Assembly (NCBI GenBank): GCA_025963635.1
Contig: JAOQAK010000089.1
Location: 1 to 41,448, forward strand
Length of the DNA stretch: 41,448 nucleotides
Source: Ferruginibacter sp.
GTDB taxonomy: Bacteria > Bacteroidota > Bacteroidia > Chitinophagales > Chitinophagaceae
Reading direction: 5' to 3'
Part shown: positions 8,516 through 17,933 of the stretch, in pieces
How the letters are laid out: each line of letters starts with the position of its first letter
How positions within the stretch are numbered: the stretch's first letter is position 1
Position numbers and translations under genes: made by a program
Notes under the pieces: model-generated
Seen by the model: only the letters and a program-made list of their open reading frames with translations
What the model was told of the DNA's origin: nothing
The model's database searches: none

Positions 8516-10600
8516 ATGGATAAAAAGTTCACCAACCGCTTAATTAAGGAAACAAGTCCTTACCTGCTGCAGCATGCACACAATCCTGTGGATTGGTATC
8601 CATGGGGAGAAGAGGCTTTGTCGAGGGCTAAAAACGAAAACAAGGTAATACTGGTAAGCATTGGTTATTCGGCTTGTCATTGGTGTCATGTGATGGAAAG
8701 AGAAAGCTTCGAAAATGAGTCGGTCGCAGCAATGATGAATGAGCACTTCATCAATATCAAAATAGATCGGGAAGAGCGGCCGGATCTTGACCATATTTAC
8801 ATGGATGCAGTACAGGCGATAAGTGGAAGCGGAGGATGGCCTCTAAATGTGTTTTTGACGCCAGCCACAAAGCCATTTTTTGGAGGAACCTATTTCCCAC
8901 CCGTTAAGGCATATAATAGGTCATCCTGGACGGAAATTTTGCAGGCAATATCCCAAGCGTGGAAAGATCGGAGCAATGAAATAGAGGCACAGGCTGATAA
9001 TTTAACTGAGCATTTGAAAGGTTCCAATCTTTTAGCTCAAACGAAGAAAGATATATCGGTCAGTGATGGTGAAAATAGCATCACAATTGACCAGTGTGAT
9101 TCGATGTTTAGCGCTATCATGGAATCAGCCGATACCGAGTGGGGAGGCTTCGGTAAGGCTCCTAAGTTTCCTCAAACATTTACTATTCAGTTCCTGTTCC
9201 AATATTATTATTTTACCAATAATGGCGAGGCTTTAACACAGGCATTGCTTTCGCTAGACAAAATGTTGATGGGGGGGATTTATGATCATGTTGGTGGCGG
9301 CCTGGCACGATACAGCACTGACAGGGAATGGCTTGCACCACATTTCGAAAAAATGCTCTACGATAATGCTTTGCTCATAAACATTTTGTGTGATGCTTAT
9401 CAACTCACTTCGGATAAAAAATACGAAGAAGCTATCCATAAAACGATTTCATTCATCAAGGACGAACTATTAAGCGAACAGGGAGGTTTTTATGCCGCTT
9501 TAGACGCTGATAGCGAAGGGGAGGAAGGTAAGTATTATGTATGGGAGAAAGCAGAAATCGATAGATTGCTGGGGAATAATGCGGAATTATTTGCTGAATT
9601 TTTTGACGTAAGTGAAGAAGGTAATTGGGAAGGGAAAAATATTCTCCGCATCTTAAAGCCAGTTGACGTATTTGTCGAGGAAAAGCAGTTGCAAAAACAA
9701 CCTTTTTTGCTGACCATTCAAAATTGCCTTGACAAGTTATCACAAGAAAGGAGCTTAAGGATTAAGCCAGCATTGGATGATAAGATACTCCTGGGTTGGA
9801 ACGCACTGATGATAAAAGCCGTAGCAAAAGCAGCAACGGTGTTGCGGCAGGATGCATACAGGAATATGGCGATAGACAGTTTCAATTTTTTACAAACAAA
9901 TTTTCGAACTACAGGAACAATTTCGCTTTTACATACGTATAAAAATGGTATCGGAAAATATCCTGCATTCTTAGATGATTATGCTTACCTGATTTCAGCT
10001 GCTATTCAACTTTACAATGCTACTTTTAATACTCGTTACCTGCAGATGGCATATGATTATTGCAATTATGTTATTGACAATTTTGGGGATGAAGATGCTA
10101 CATTTTTCTTCTTTACTGAAGAAAGGCAAAAAGATGTTATCGTACGAAAAAAAGAGATCTATGACGGAGCTACTCCATCCGGAAATGCTATCATGGCAGA
10201 GAATTTGTTTCGTCTATCCGTTATATACGATAAAGTCGAATGGAGGGAACGGGCAGAAAAAATGTGTGGAATAATATCATCCTTAATAATAAAATACCCC
10301 GGTTCATTTGGGATTTGGGCAGCCCTGTTACTTCAAATGCTCAAGGGAGCGAATGAAGTCGCAGTAGTGGGAAAAGATTTCCATGTAGTATCTAATAATA
10401 TATTGTTAAACTTTGTTCCAAACCTTGTTTTGATGGCTTCAGACAGAGAAAACGAGCATTTCCCACTGTTAGCAAACAAGGCCGGAAAAGTAGCCGCTAC
10501 ACAGATTTTTCTTTGCAAAAATTATGCTTGTATGGCTCCCTTTTTGGACTCAAATTTAATGTTAAAACAAATTGCCAAATCAGATAAAATAACAAGATAG
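8516..10600 (+). CDS. Thioredoxin-domain protein, YyaL/DUF255 family (spermatogenesis-associated protein 20 type)
   Basis: This 694-residue protein is full-length for the YyaL family. It joins an N-terminal thioredoxin-like domain to a C-terminal alpha/alpha-toroid like that of N-acylglucosamine epimerases. The opening TNRLIKETSPYLLQHAHNPVDWYPW is the family hallmark. The redox motif CHWC is at residues 54-57 in SIGYSACHWCHVMERESF, with IKIDREERPDLD and GGWPLNVFLTP following. Toroid landmarks include GIYDHVGGGLARYSTDREWLAPHFEKMLYDNA-type sequence and DDKILLGWNALMI. There is no signal peptide, so it is cytoplasmic. The physiological substrate of the family is not firmly known. The start is an ATG at 8516. 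The gene stands alone, 154 nt after hemD. Confidence 0.93.
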   Translation: MDKKFTNRLIKETSPYLLQHAHNPVDWYPWGEEALSRAKNENKVILVSIGYSACHWCHVMERESFENESVAAMMNEHFINIKIDREERPDLDHIYMDAVQAISGSGGWPLNVFLTPATKPFFGGTYFPPVKAYNRSSWTEILQAISQAWKDRSNEIEAQADNLTEHLKGSNLLAQTKKDISVSDGENSITIDQCDSMFSAIMESADTEWGGFGKAPKFPQTFTIQFLFQYYYFTNNGEALTQALLSLDKMLMGGIYDHVGGGLARYSTDREWLAPHFEKMLYDNALLINILCDAYQLTSDKKYEEAIHKTISFIKDELLSEQGGFYAALDADSEGEEGKYYVWEKAEIDRLLGNNAELFAEFFDVSEEGNWEGKNILRILKPVDVFVEEKQLQKQPFLLTIQNCLDKLSQERSLRIKPALDDKILLGWNALMIKAVAKAATVLRQDAYRNMAIDSFNFLQTNFRTTGTISLLHTYKNGIGKYPAFLDDYAYLISAAIQLYNATFNTRYLQMAYDYCNYVIDNFGDEDATFFFFTEERQKDVIVRKKEIYDGATPSGNAIMAENLFRLSVIYDKVEWRERAEKMCGIISSLIIKYPGSFGIWAALLLQMLKGANEVAVVGKDFHVVSNNILLNFVPNLVLMASDRENEHFPLLANKAGKVAATQIFLCKNYACMAPFLDSNLMLKQIAKSDKITR

Positions 10601-10709
10601 GGCACAATATTTTCATATCACAAACGTTTTTAAAACCAACGTGATCCGACAGGCCCCAAAAAAACATATATTGAAAAACAACGAGACGAACATAATTCAA
10701 AATAATCAT

Positions 10710-10717
10710 TACATTTG
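10710..10717 (+). promoter_or_regulatory. Candidate -7 box (TACATTTG) of the gld operon
   Basis: TACATTTG is an exact TAnnTTTG match ending 25 nt before the gldK ATG, at a normal promoter distance in an AT-rich leader. The -33 region has no good TTTG. It is the best candidate start of the gldKLMN transcript. Confidence 0.4.
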
Positions 10718-10742
10718 CCTTTACCCTCAAAGTTAAAAAAAG

Positions 10743-12035
10743 ATGAAGAATAGTTCATTAACTATTATAGCTGTGATCGCTATTACGTGTATGTCTGGCT
10801 GTAAAATGCTAGGCAAGAATAAGAAAGGGAAAGACTTACCAAACGATGGACAGTTATACGGCGTGTCACCTGCTAAAAGCTGGACTCTTCCGAAACCGCC
10901 GGGTATGGTTTACATTCCGCCAGGCACCTTTCATATGGGGCCAAGTGATGAGGATGTGAACTTTGCTTACACTGCAAGAAATAAGCAGGTTTCTATTAGT
11001 GGATTTTGGATGGATGCCACCGAAATAACCAATAATGAATTCCGTCAATTTACTAATTGGGTCAGAGACTCAATTGCTGCCAAGCAAATGGGATATATAA
11101 AACAGGCTCCTGACGGAAATGAATACATTGATTGGAAAAAAGCCAAAACAATTAAATGGGGAGATAAAGCAACCATGGAAAAGATTGATGCAATGATCCT
11201 CACTCCCGACAATCGCATTTTCAATAAGAAGGAACTAGATCCAATGAAACTGATTTATCATTCAGAAACATTCGATTACAAGGAAGCAGCGAGAAGAGAA
11301 AATGCAGGCGTACAACGTTCTAAATTCATTGTTAAGAAAGACATTCCAATTTACCCGGATTCATTATGCTGGGTGCGAGATTTTGCTTACGCATACAATG
11401 AGCCTATGGCTAAGAAATATTATAGTCACCCAGCCTATGGTAATTATCCTGTTGTGGGCGTCTCGTGGAAGCAGGCGACTGCATTCTGTGAGTGGAGGAC
11501 ACAATATTTAAATGGCTTTCTGGAATCAAAGAACAGGGCAACTGAGTCCGACTTCCGTTTACCGACAGAGGCACAATGGGAATATGCCGCAAGAGGCGGC
11601 CGTTCACAGGCACCTTATCCATGGGGCGGTCCTTATTTGAGAAATAAAAAAGGTTGCCTTTTAGCTAATTTTAAGCCTGGGCGAGGTAATTATCCTGAAG
11701 ATGGTGGATTTTATACCGTTAGGGCAGATGCATATTGGCCGAATGATTTTGGTTTGTACAATATGGCTGGCAACGTTGCTGAGTGGACATCTTCTTTATA
11801 TTATGAAGGTGGTTATAGCTTTCAACATGATATGAACCCTGATATTCGTTGGAATGCTAAAGAAACTGACCCTCCCCGCATGAAACGGAAAGTTATTCGT
11901 GGCGGAAGCTGGAAAGACGTTGGTTATTTTCTGCAAACCGGTACCCGTAATTACGAATACCAGGACACAACAAAATCTTATATTGGTTTCCGTTGTGTAA
12001 TTGATTTGCCTCCTGTAATGAGAAAAGGTAAATAA
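10743..12035 (+). CDS. gldK: Type IX secretion/gliding lipoprotein GldK
   Basis: GldK (PorK) is an outer-membrane lipoprotein that forms the periplasmic ring of the type IX secretion system with GldN. The protein has 430 residues. Its lipoprotein signal ends at Cys20 (lipobox MSGC). The body is a formylglycine-generating-enzyme/sulfatase-modifying-factor fold: GMVYIPPGTFHMGPSDED, VGVSWKQATAFCEWR, RLPTEAQWEYAARGG, NMAGNVAEWTSS, VIRGGSWKD and IGFRCV appear in the usual order. The role is taken to be structural rather than enzymatic. An ATG start at 10743 and the gene order gldK-gldL-gldM-gldN make the identity secure. Confidence 0.95.
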   Translation: MKNSSLTIIAVIAITCMSGCKMLGKNKKGKDLPNDGQLYGVSPAKSWTLPKPPGMVYIPPGTFHMGPSDEDVNFAYTARNKQVSISGFWMDATEITNNEFRQFTNWVRDSIAAKQMGYIKQAPDGNEYIDWKKAKTIKWGDKATMEKIDAMILTPDNRIFNKKELDPMKLIYHSETFDYKEAARRENAGVQRSKFIVKKDIPIYPDSLCWVRDFAYAYNEPMAKKYYSHPAYGNYPVVGVSWKQATAFCEWRTQYLNGFLESKNRATESDFRLPTEAQWEYAARGGRSQAPYPWGGPYLRNKKGCLLANFKPGRGNYPEDGGFYTVRADAYWPNDFGLYNMAGNVAEWTSSLYYEGGYSFQHDMNPDIRWNAKETDPPRMKRKVIRGGSWKDVGYFLQTGTRNYEYQDTTKSYIGFRCVIDLPPVMRKGK

Positions 12036-12154
12036 AGATTTTCCTAAAACTAAAGCCTTCGTATGAGGAAGTACTTATAATTAATTTATAAGATGGTAGT
12101 ATAATGCATTTATAATAAAAAGTAAATTAAATTTCAATTAAAATCAAAAAAATT

Positions 12155-12916
12155 ATGGCTGCTGGTCAATCTCGCCCAATCGATCGTCTTCTTAACATCT
12201 TTGTTTCCGCGGCTGCCGTGCCGGTATTATTAGGGGCTCTTTTCAAAATCACCCACGCACCTGGTGCGGACAGTTGGTTGAAAATTGGCTTATACACGGA
12301 GGCACTTGTGTTTTTTTTCTACGCTTTGCTATATGTTTTTTCTCCGCCACCCGAAGGTCATGCACCGATTGCAGTTCCTGTTGAACCGGGCAACCCTGCT
12401 TTAAAAAGTTTGGATAAAATGTTGCAGGATGCTGACATCACCCCTACAAATTTAAAGAGGCTGAGTGAGGGGTTTTCCAAATTGGGGGTTACCGCAGGCG
12501 GATTGTCTGATATCGGCGATGTGGTAAAATCGACCAATGAGTTTGGTACCAAGACCCGTGAGGCTACTGCCGCTGTTGCTTCTATGGCAACCGCATTAAA
12601 CAATGGTGCTTCTACGATGTCTTCTTTTAATAATGCATCTGAAGGAGTGAAAGGATTTCATGAACAGGTGCAGGTACTTACCAAAAATCTGGGCAGCCTG
12701 AACACTATCTACGAACTGGAACTAAAAGAAAGTAACAATCATCTGAAAGCATTAAATAGCTTTTATGGTAAGATGGCTGAGGCAAGCAGCGTGATGATGA
12801 ATAGCGTTGATGATGCTCATAAAGCCAAGGATCAAATAAGTTTATTGGCGGGCAACCTGGGTAAGTTGAACTCTGTTTATGGAAATATGCTGAGTGCTAT
12901 GCAGGTAAAAAGTTAA
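12155..12916 (+). CDS. gldL: Type IX secretion motor protein GldL
   Basis: GldL, with GldM, makes the proton-driven inner-membrane motor of the type IX system. The protein has 253 residues. Two transmembrane helices lie at about 12-31 (LLNIFVSAAAVPVLLGALFK) and 43-63. Glu49 inside the second helix (GLYTEALVFF) fits the membrane acidic residue linked to proton flow in this family. A long cytoplasmic tail rich in Ala, Ser, Asn and Lys follows and is probably helical (LNNGASTMSSFNNASEGVKG). The start is an ATG at 12155, 119 nt after gldK. The gap is AT-rich and shows no terminator. Confidence 0.95.
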   Translation: MAAGQSRPIDRLLNIFVSAAAVPVLLGALFKITHAPGADSWLKIGLYTEALVFFFYALLYVFSPPPEGHAPIAVPVEPGNPALKSLDKMLQDADITPTNLKRLSEGFSKLGVTAGGLSDIGDVVKSTNEFGTKTREATAAVASMATALNNGASTMSSFNNASEGVKGFHEQVQVLTKNLGSLNTIYELELKESNNHLKALNSFYGKMAEASSVMMNSVDDAHKAKDQISLLAGNLGKLNSVYGNMLSAMQVKS

Positions 12917-13025
12917 AGAGGGCAATGATCTTCTTTAACGAAACCAGCGTTATTGTATTTCGTTACATCTGATGACCAAACGAATCAAAAAATCAATCAC
13001 AAAATAATCGTAAATCTGAAATACT

Positions 13026-14534
13026 ATGGCTTTACCTAAAGAGCCCCGGCAGAAGATGATCAACCTGATGTATCTCGTGCTAACAGCATTGTTGGCGCTT
13101 AATGTGTCAAGTGAGATTCTGAACGCCTTTAAAGTTGTTGATATCAGCTTGCAGAATTCAAGCAGTAATCTTGCTGCAGCGAACAAAACACTATATACAT
13201 CTTTGTCTGATAAATTAAAAGATCCTAAAACTGCTCAGAAGGCTGCAATTTGGCAACCCCTGGCAGAGAAGGCAAGGGTGCTGTCGGATACAATGACCAA
13301 TTATATCGAGAACCTCAAAAAGGCATTGAAAACGGAGGCAGGTCTTGAAATGAGAGAAGGTAAGGAGTCTTTTAAAGAGGATAATCTTGAGGCCGCTACG
13401 CATCTATTCGCAACAGAAGGTAAAGGTAAAGAGTTGGAAGCAAGGCTAAAAGCGTATAAGGCGGCCATGCTTGCTATCGATCCCCAGATAAATACAAAGT
13501 TTGGTAAAACATTGCCCGTAGATGTGGATCCTCCTGTTGGGCAGGATGGTACGAGGAAGGATTTTACAAATGGGTATTTTCATATGACACCCACTGTTGC
13601 AGGGTTGACGCTCCTTAGTAAATTTCAAAACAATATTAAAAATGCCGAAAACCAGGTAGTAACTTTTTGTCATGAGCAAATTGGAGCAGTGATTGTAAAG
13701 TTTGATCAGACCGGTGTATTGGTTGGGCAGAGTTCCAACTATGTAATGCCCGGGCAGGAAGTTACCATAACTGCTGGGATAGGGGCTTATAGCTCTGGGT
13801 CAAGACCTGATATTTCCATAGGAGGTTCGGGTGTTCCTGTAGTAGATGGCAAAGGAACCTATAAGGTAACCGCAAGTGGAGCAGGGCCGCACAAGGTGCC
13901 TGTAACGATCCGGTACCTTGACCAGGATGGTGTGCCACAAACAAGAACGCAAGATGTTGAATATGTAGTAGGTACACCCGGCGGTGCAGCTGTAATGTTG
14001 GATAAAATGAACGTGTTTTATATAGGTGTTCCGAATCCTATAACAATTTCTTCAGGTTCCGGCTGGGATAAAACAACTGTATCTATGACTGGTGGAACGC
14101 TAAGCGGATCTAACGGAAACAGAATCGTAAACGTTAGCACTCCCGGCAAAGCATCAATAACAGTAACTGCAGATGGGAAGAGAACATCTTTTGATTTTAG
14201 GGTCAAGGAAATCCCTAGCCCTATATTCAAGGTGGGGCCGGGAGGAACGAGGATGACCGCGGGAAGTTTTAAAAGCCAGCAATATTGTCGCGCTGAATTG
14301 GAAAATTTTGACTTCGATGCAAAATTTAGTGTTCTGAGCGCTACCGTTTATTTTTCCGGTGCCAATTTTCCGAATGTTCAAACACAGCCTTTATCTGGAA
14401 ATAATTTAGGGCCATTATCGAGTTATATACAAAGGGCGGGACCGGGATCAAGTATTACATTTGATAATGTAAAGGTTCAAGGTCCCGACGGCAAGCAACG
14501 TACTATACAAGGTGTAGGGATTGTGTTATATTAA
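13026..14534 (+). CDS. gldM: Type IX secretion motor protein GldM
   Basis: GldM anchors in the inner membrane beside GldL and reaches through the periplasm to the GldK/GldN ring, passing on motor torque. The protein has 502 residues, close to the usual 510-520. It has one N-terminal helix (KMINLMYLVLTALLALNVS, about 10-28), a helical periplasmic part to about residue 220, then beta-rich domains including VPVTIRYLDQDGVPQTRTQDVEYVVG and the ending VQGPDGKQRTIQGVGIVLY. The start is an ATG at 13026 with the family opening ALPKEPRQKMINLMY. It lies 109 nt after gldL and 19 nt before gldN. Confidence 0.95.
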   Translation: MALPKEPRQKMINLMYLVLTALLALNVSSEILNAFKVVDISLQNSSSNLAAANKTLYTSLSDKLKDPKTAQKAAIWQPLAEKARVLSDTMTNYIENLKKALKTEAGLEMREGKESFKEDNLEAATHLFATEGKGKELEARLKAYKAAMLAIDPQINTKFGKTLPVDVDPPVGQDGTRKDFTNGYFHMTPTVAGLTLLSKFQNNIKNAENQVVTFCHEQIGAVIVKFDQTGVLVGQSSNYVMPGQEVTITAGIGAYSSGSRPDISIGGSGVPVVDGKGTYKVTASGAGPHKVPVTIRYLDQDGVPQTRTQDVEYVVGTPGGAAVMLDKMNVFYIGVPNPITISSGSGWDKTTVSMTGGTLSGSNGNRIVNVSTPGKASITVTADGKRTSFDFRVKEIPSPIFKVGPGGTRMTAGSFKSQQYCRAELENFDFDAKFSVLSATVYFSGANFPNVQTQPLSGNNLGPLSSYIQRAGPGSSITFDNVKVQGPDGKQRTIQGVGIVLY

Positions 14535-14553
14535 AATTTTAAATTATCATGCT

Positions 14554-15594
14554 ATGATAAAGCATTCTGTAAAGTGTATTGTATTGTTTGTTTTTCTGTG
14601 TTTAAGTATCAACCTTGTGGAAGCACAGAAGAAGCCTGCAAAAAAGCGTACCGTTCAAAAACGTACCAATACCACAAAAACAACGAGGGGCAGAACCAAG
14701 GCCAAGATAACTCCTACGGCCCAGATTGACTCTGTGTCTGCGGTAGTAGCTGTACCTCCCCCAGCTCCAAGAGTGGATAGTTTGCCGGTACCACAAATAA
14801 AAAAATCGCTTCGCCCTGATGAAGCAGTAGAAACAAAGGATATTCGGGATAGGACTCCACTGGCATACGAACACATTAGGGTAGACGACGCCGTTTACCG
14901 TCATAAGATTTGGCGTGAAATTGATACAAGGGAAAAGATGAATTTACCTTTTCGTTATTCAGCCAATGAAAACAACGGGAACCAGCGATTCATTTCAATA
15001 CTGATGAAATCTATACAAGACAGTGCAGTGACGGTTTTTGATGCAATTGATGACAGGTTTACCACGCCTTTGACAATTGCCCAGGTTGCGGAAAAAATAT
15101 CCGGCGGTATTGAAATCGTTGATATCTACGATTCTACAGGAGCAAAAGTGGGTACAAAAGAGGTGGTGAGAGAAGTAAACCTGGATTCATTTTATAAGTT
15201 CAGAATAAAAGAAGAGGTGATATTTGATAAGGAAAGCTCCAGGTTATTTTGGAGGATACTTGGTATAGCCCCTTTGAAAAGAGTAATCACGTCCACAGGG
15301 ATAGATTTGGGGGATACAGAATTGTTTTGGGTGTATTATCCCGATATGCGACCCATATTCGCAAAATACGAAGTTTACAACGGAAAGAACTATGGAGCAA
15401 GGATGAGCTGGGAAGAGCTGTTTGAAAGCCGGATGTTTAGCGGGCGTATTATTAAAAGTACACTCGATAATCCCTTTGATTTGCCGATAAAACAGCAAAA
15501 AGGTTTCCAGGAGAATGGCGTTTTTCAACTTTTGGAAGGAGAACGAATTAAAGAAAAGGTATTTAATTACGAACAGGATTTGTGGAGTTATTAA
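14554..15594 (+). CDS. gldN: Type IX secretion/gliding protein GldN
   Basis: GldN (PorN) is a periplasmic protein that forms the type IX ring with GldK. From the ATG at 14554 it has 346 residues. A signal peptide (HSVKCIVLFVFLCLSINLVEA) precedes Gln25, then a basic Lys/Arg/Thr-rich stretch and a Pro-rich linker. The conserved domain begins with DAVYRHKIWREIDTREKMNLPF and continues with LFWRILGIAPLKR and ELFWVYYPDMRPIF. The frame is open 11 codons further upstream to a TTG inside gldM; the ATG at 14554 just before the signal peptide is the better start. It is the last gene of the operon and is followed at once by a terminator. Confidence 0.95.
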   Translation: MIKHSVKCIVLFVFLCLSINLVEAQKKPAKKRTVQKRTNTTKTTRGRTKAKITPTAQIDSVSAVVAVPPPAPRVDSLPVPQIKKSLRPDEAVETKDIRDRTPLAYEHIRVDDAVYRHKIWREIDTREKMNLPFRYSANENNGNQRFISILMKSIQDSAVTVFDAIDDRFTTPLTIAQVAEKISGGIEIVDIYDSTGAKVGTKEVVREVNLDSFYKFRIKEEVIFDKESSRLFWRILGIAPLKRVITSTGIDLGDTELFWVYYPDMRPIFAKYEVYNGKNYGARMSWEELFESRMFSGRIIKSTLDNPFDLPIKQQKGFQENGVFQLLEGERIKEKVFNYEQDLWSY

Positions 15595-15613
15595 TTCATA
15601 AACGCAACTACTT

Positions 15614-15640
15614 AAAGCCTCCGGTTTCCGGGGGCTTTTT
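15614..15640 (+). terminator. Rho-independent terminator after gldN
   Basis: An 11-bp stem (AAAGCCTCCGG with CCGGGGGCTTT, one G-T pair), a TTT loop and a TTTTT tail start 20 nt after the gldN stop codon. It closes the gldKLMN transcript. Confidence 0.85.
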
Positions 15641-15857
15641 AATACCGGTCAATTTCTTTTGGGAGGACTTATTACACTTTCCTGGTTGTACTATACGAAG
15701 AATAGGAGAATAAATTACAAGAGAAAAAGTCTACCGTTCCTATATTTGACTCCGTATTCTGAGATGTTTTCGAAGTTGAAGAGCCGCCCGGTTTTTTCTT
15801 AGTTTGTTGCTGGCCGTTAAATGAATTTGAGACTATGAGAAAAGTTAAAGGCTAAAA

Positions 15858-15875
15858 ATACCCTCTTTAGGGTAT
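15858..15875 (-). terminator. Candidate uvrC terminator
   Basis: A perfect 6-bp inverted repeat (ATACCC/GGGTAT) with a 6-nt loop is followed on the minus strand by a T-rich run (TTTTTAGCC). It lies about 100 nt past the uvrC stop codon. The stem is short, so this is a moderate call. Confidence 0.45.
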
Positions 15876-15939
15876 AGGCGGAACAGAATTCTTATTTATA
15901 TTTGTCTCGGTTTTTCATAGGATATTGGATTTTAAAACG

Positions 15940-15968
15940 GGGCTGGATTTTTATCCTGGCCCTTTTTT
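15940..15968. terminator. Hairpin with T-tract just past uvrC, possibly bidirectional
   Basis: GGGC and GGAT pair with GCCC and ATCC across a small internal bulge and a short T-rich loop. A run of six T follows on the plus strand, and an A-rich tract before the left arm gives a weak T run on the minus strand. It ends 4 nt before the uvrC stop codon, so it can shield uvrC from plus-strand transcription. Confidence 0.5.
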
Positions 15969-15972
15969 ATTA

Positions 15973-17793
15973 TCAACTTGAAGCATCCTCCTGCGAGGCA
16001 AAATATTCTCTAATCAATGTGGCTCTTGATATTCCAATTACTTCTGCCAGTTCCTCCTTTGATTTTTCCTTTATATTTTTTACGGATTTGAATTTTTTTA
16101 GCAGTATGTCAATGGAGGTCTTCCCAATGCCTTCTATCTGTTCTAATTCATTTTTAAATGAGCCTTTGCTTCGTTGGTTGCGGTGGAAAGTTATTCCGAA
16201 GCGATGAACCTCATCCCGGATCCTCCTGATTAATTTGAGGCTTTCACTATCCCACGGTAACTTTATTGATTGCTTATCTCCATAAAAAAAGATTTCTTCT
16301 TCATTTTTTGCAAGTCCAATCACGGTGGTTCTTCCTTCAAGGTTTAGCTGTTTGATGCTATCCATCGCCGCACTTAGCTGGCCTTTACCGCCATCAATAA
16401 TCACTAATTGTGGAAAAGGCTTTTCTTCTTCTGAAAGGCGTTTATAGCGACGCAATACGACTTCCGACATGGTGGCGAAATCATTGATACCCTTGACTGT
16501 TTTTACATTAAATTTCCTGTAATCGCTCTTACTTGGTTGCCCGTTTTTAAAACAAACCATCGCTGAAACGGGGTAGCTTCCCTGGAAATTCGAGTTATCA
16601 AAACACTCAATATAAATGGGGATATCTTTAAGCTGCAGATCTTTTTGGAGTTGGATGAGCACTTCATCTATTTCCCCCGAAGTTTTATTTTCCAGCAAAA
16701 GCATTTTATTTTTCTTTAACTCTTCTTTAAAATAATTTACATTTTTTTCTGAAAGCTCCAATAGCTTTTTTTTGTCGCCCGCCTGAGGCACCGTCCTTAT
16801 AATTTCTTCCTCGGGGTAATCAATTGGAAACGGGATAATGATTTCCTTTGCTTCACTGTTAAACGTATCTCTAAGCTGAGCGATTGCAAAACTTAGCACC
16901 TCATCCGCAGGTTCATCTAATTTCTTTTTAAGTGTAATTGTTTTTGTTAGTACAATACTTCCGTTACTTACTGCCAGGTAATTTACATAGGCGGTGTCTC
17001 CCTCTTCCAGGATACTAAATACATCAACAGTGCCCGTACGTTCATTAACAATGGTGGACCTCGCTTTATAATGCTGTAAATGATCCAGTTTTTTTTTGAG
17101 CAATTCAGCCTTTTCAAATTCAAGCTGTTGTGCGTGGTGCTGCATCTCCGATTTGAAATGCTGAATAACAGGTGAAAGATTCCCCTTCAGCAAATGCTTT
17201 AGGCGCTCCACCCCCTCGTCGTAATCTTCAATCGTTTGCAAGCCTTCGCAGGGCCCCTTGCAATTACCAAGATGATATTCTAAACATACTTTAAACTTCT
17301 TCTTTTCAATGTTCGAACGGGAGAGATTAAGCTTGCAACTGCGCAACTGGACATTCTGTTTAATGAAATTTAGTAATTCCCTTACTTTGCCCACGGAAGT
17401 GTAAGGACCGAGGTATTGCGAGCCATCACTTATTTTCTTTCTTGTGAAAAAAATACGTGGGAACGGTTCATTTTTAATGACGATGAATGGGTAGGATTTG
17501 TCATCTTTCAGGTTAATATTAAATAGCGGTTGAAACTTTTTTATTAATGAATTTTCTAGCAGAAAGGCATCCTGCTCACTATTTACGATGGTAAATTCTA
17601 TTCTTCGGATACGATGTACCAGTTCATGCGTTTTGTAATTTACATACGTTTTAGAAAAATAGGAACTTACCCTTTTGCGAAGATTTTTAGCCTTGCCCAC
17701 ATATAATAAATCACTATTTGCATCATAGTATTTATAGATGCCAGGCTGTAACGGGATTGTGTTTGCTATAGCAGCGAATTCCTCTTGTGTCAT
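15973..17793 (-). CDS. uvrC: Excinuclease ABC subunit C (UvrC)
   Basis: UvrC makes the dual incisions of nucleotide excision repair together with UvrB. The 606-residue protein is full-length. An N-terminal GIY-YIG nuclease domain has GIY at 18-20 and YVG at 31-33, followed by KAKNLRKRVSSYF. A UVR motif (QQLEFEKAELLKKKLDHL) lies near residues 205-225. The RNase H-like C-terminal nuclease region shows IECFDNSNFQGSYPVSAMVCF and LVIIDGGKGQLSAA. Helix-hairpin-helix repeats sit at the end (ELEQIEGIGKTSIDILLKKF). The start is an ATG at 17793; a -7-like box lies 28 nt upstream. It is convergent with the gld operon. Confidence 0.96.
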   Translation of the reverse strand: MTQEEFAAIANTIPLQPGIYKYYDANSDLLYVGKAKNLRKRVSSYFSKTYVNYKTHELVHRIRRIEFTIVNSEQDAFLLENSLIKKFQPLFNINLKDDKSYPFIVIKNEPFPRIFFTRKKISDGSQYLGPYTSVGKVRELLNFIKQNVQLRSCKLNLSRSNIEKKKFKVCLEYHLGNCKGPCEGLQTIEDYDEGVERLKHLLKGNLSPVIQHFKSEMQHHAQQLEFEKAELLKKKLDHLQHYKARSTIVNERTGTVDVFSILEEGDTAYVNYLAVSNGSIVLTKTITLKKKLDEPADEVLSFAIAQLRDTFNSEAKEIIIPFPIDYPEEEIIRTVPQAGDKKKLLELSEKNVNYFKEELKKNKMLLLENKTSGEIDEVLIQLQKDLQLKDIPIYIECFDNSNFQGSYPVSAMVCFKNGQPSKSDYRKFNVKTVKGINDFATMSEVVLRRYKRLSEEEKPFPQLVIIDGGKGQLSAAMDSIKQLNLEGRTTVIGLAKNEEEIFFYGDKQSIKLPWDSESLKLIRRIRDEVHRFGITFHRNQRSKGSFKNELEQIEGIGKTSIDILLKKFKSVKNIKEKSKEELAEVIGISRATLIREYFASQEDASS

Positions 17794-17821
17794 GTTAGAA
17801 AAGTACTACTGATTGAGTCAC

Positions 17822-17829
17822 CAAAATTA
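17822..17829 (-). promoter_or_regulatory. Candidate -7 box (TAATTTTG) of uvrC
   Basis: On the minus strand TAATTTTG matches TAnnTTTG exactly and ends 28 nt before the uvrC ATG. A TTG lies 15 nt further upstream, closer than the usual spacing of about 20 nt. Confidence 0.4.
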
Positions 17830-17933
17830 AACACAGCTTCTTAACAATTTCCTTTCTTTCAGGAAATCGGCAGCGAAATCAGTGTTAATAAATGAAGAAT
17901 TAAAGTTAGTAATCATGGATTGCCGCTAGGCGT

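Larger units (their letters stand above)
15641..15972. other. Gene-free stretch between gldN and uvrC
   Basis: These 332 bases lie between the gldN terminator and the convergent uvrC stop codon. No coding frame looks real on either strand. The stretch holds two further hairpins, listed separately (15858-15875 and 15940-15968), and a TATATTTG box at 15897-15904 on the plus strand. If that box were active it would make an RNA of only about 60 nt ending at the second hairpin. Confidence 0.5.

Noticed and set aside
14602..14904. 100-codon minus-strand frame within gldN
   Set aside because: It is a shadow of the repetitive basic, proline-rich gldN linker region.
15897..15904. TATATTTG as a promoter of a gene
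   Set aside because: There is no gene downstream on the plus strand before the terminator. It is kept only as part of a low-interest small-RNA idea.
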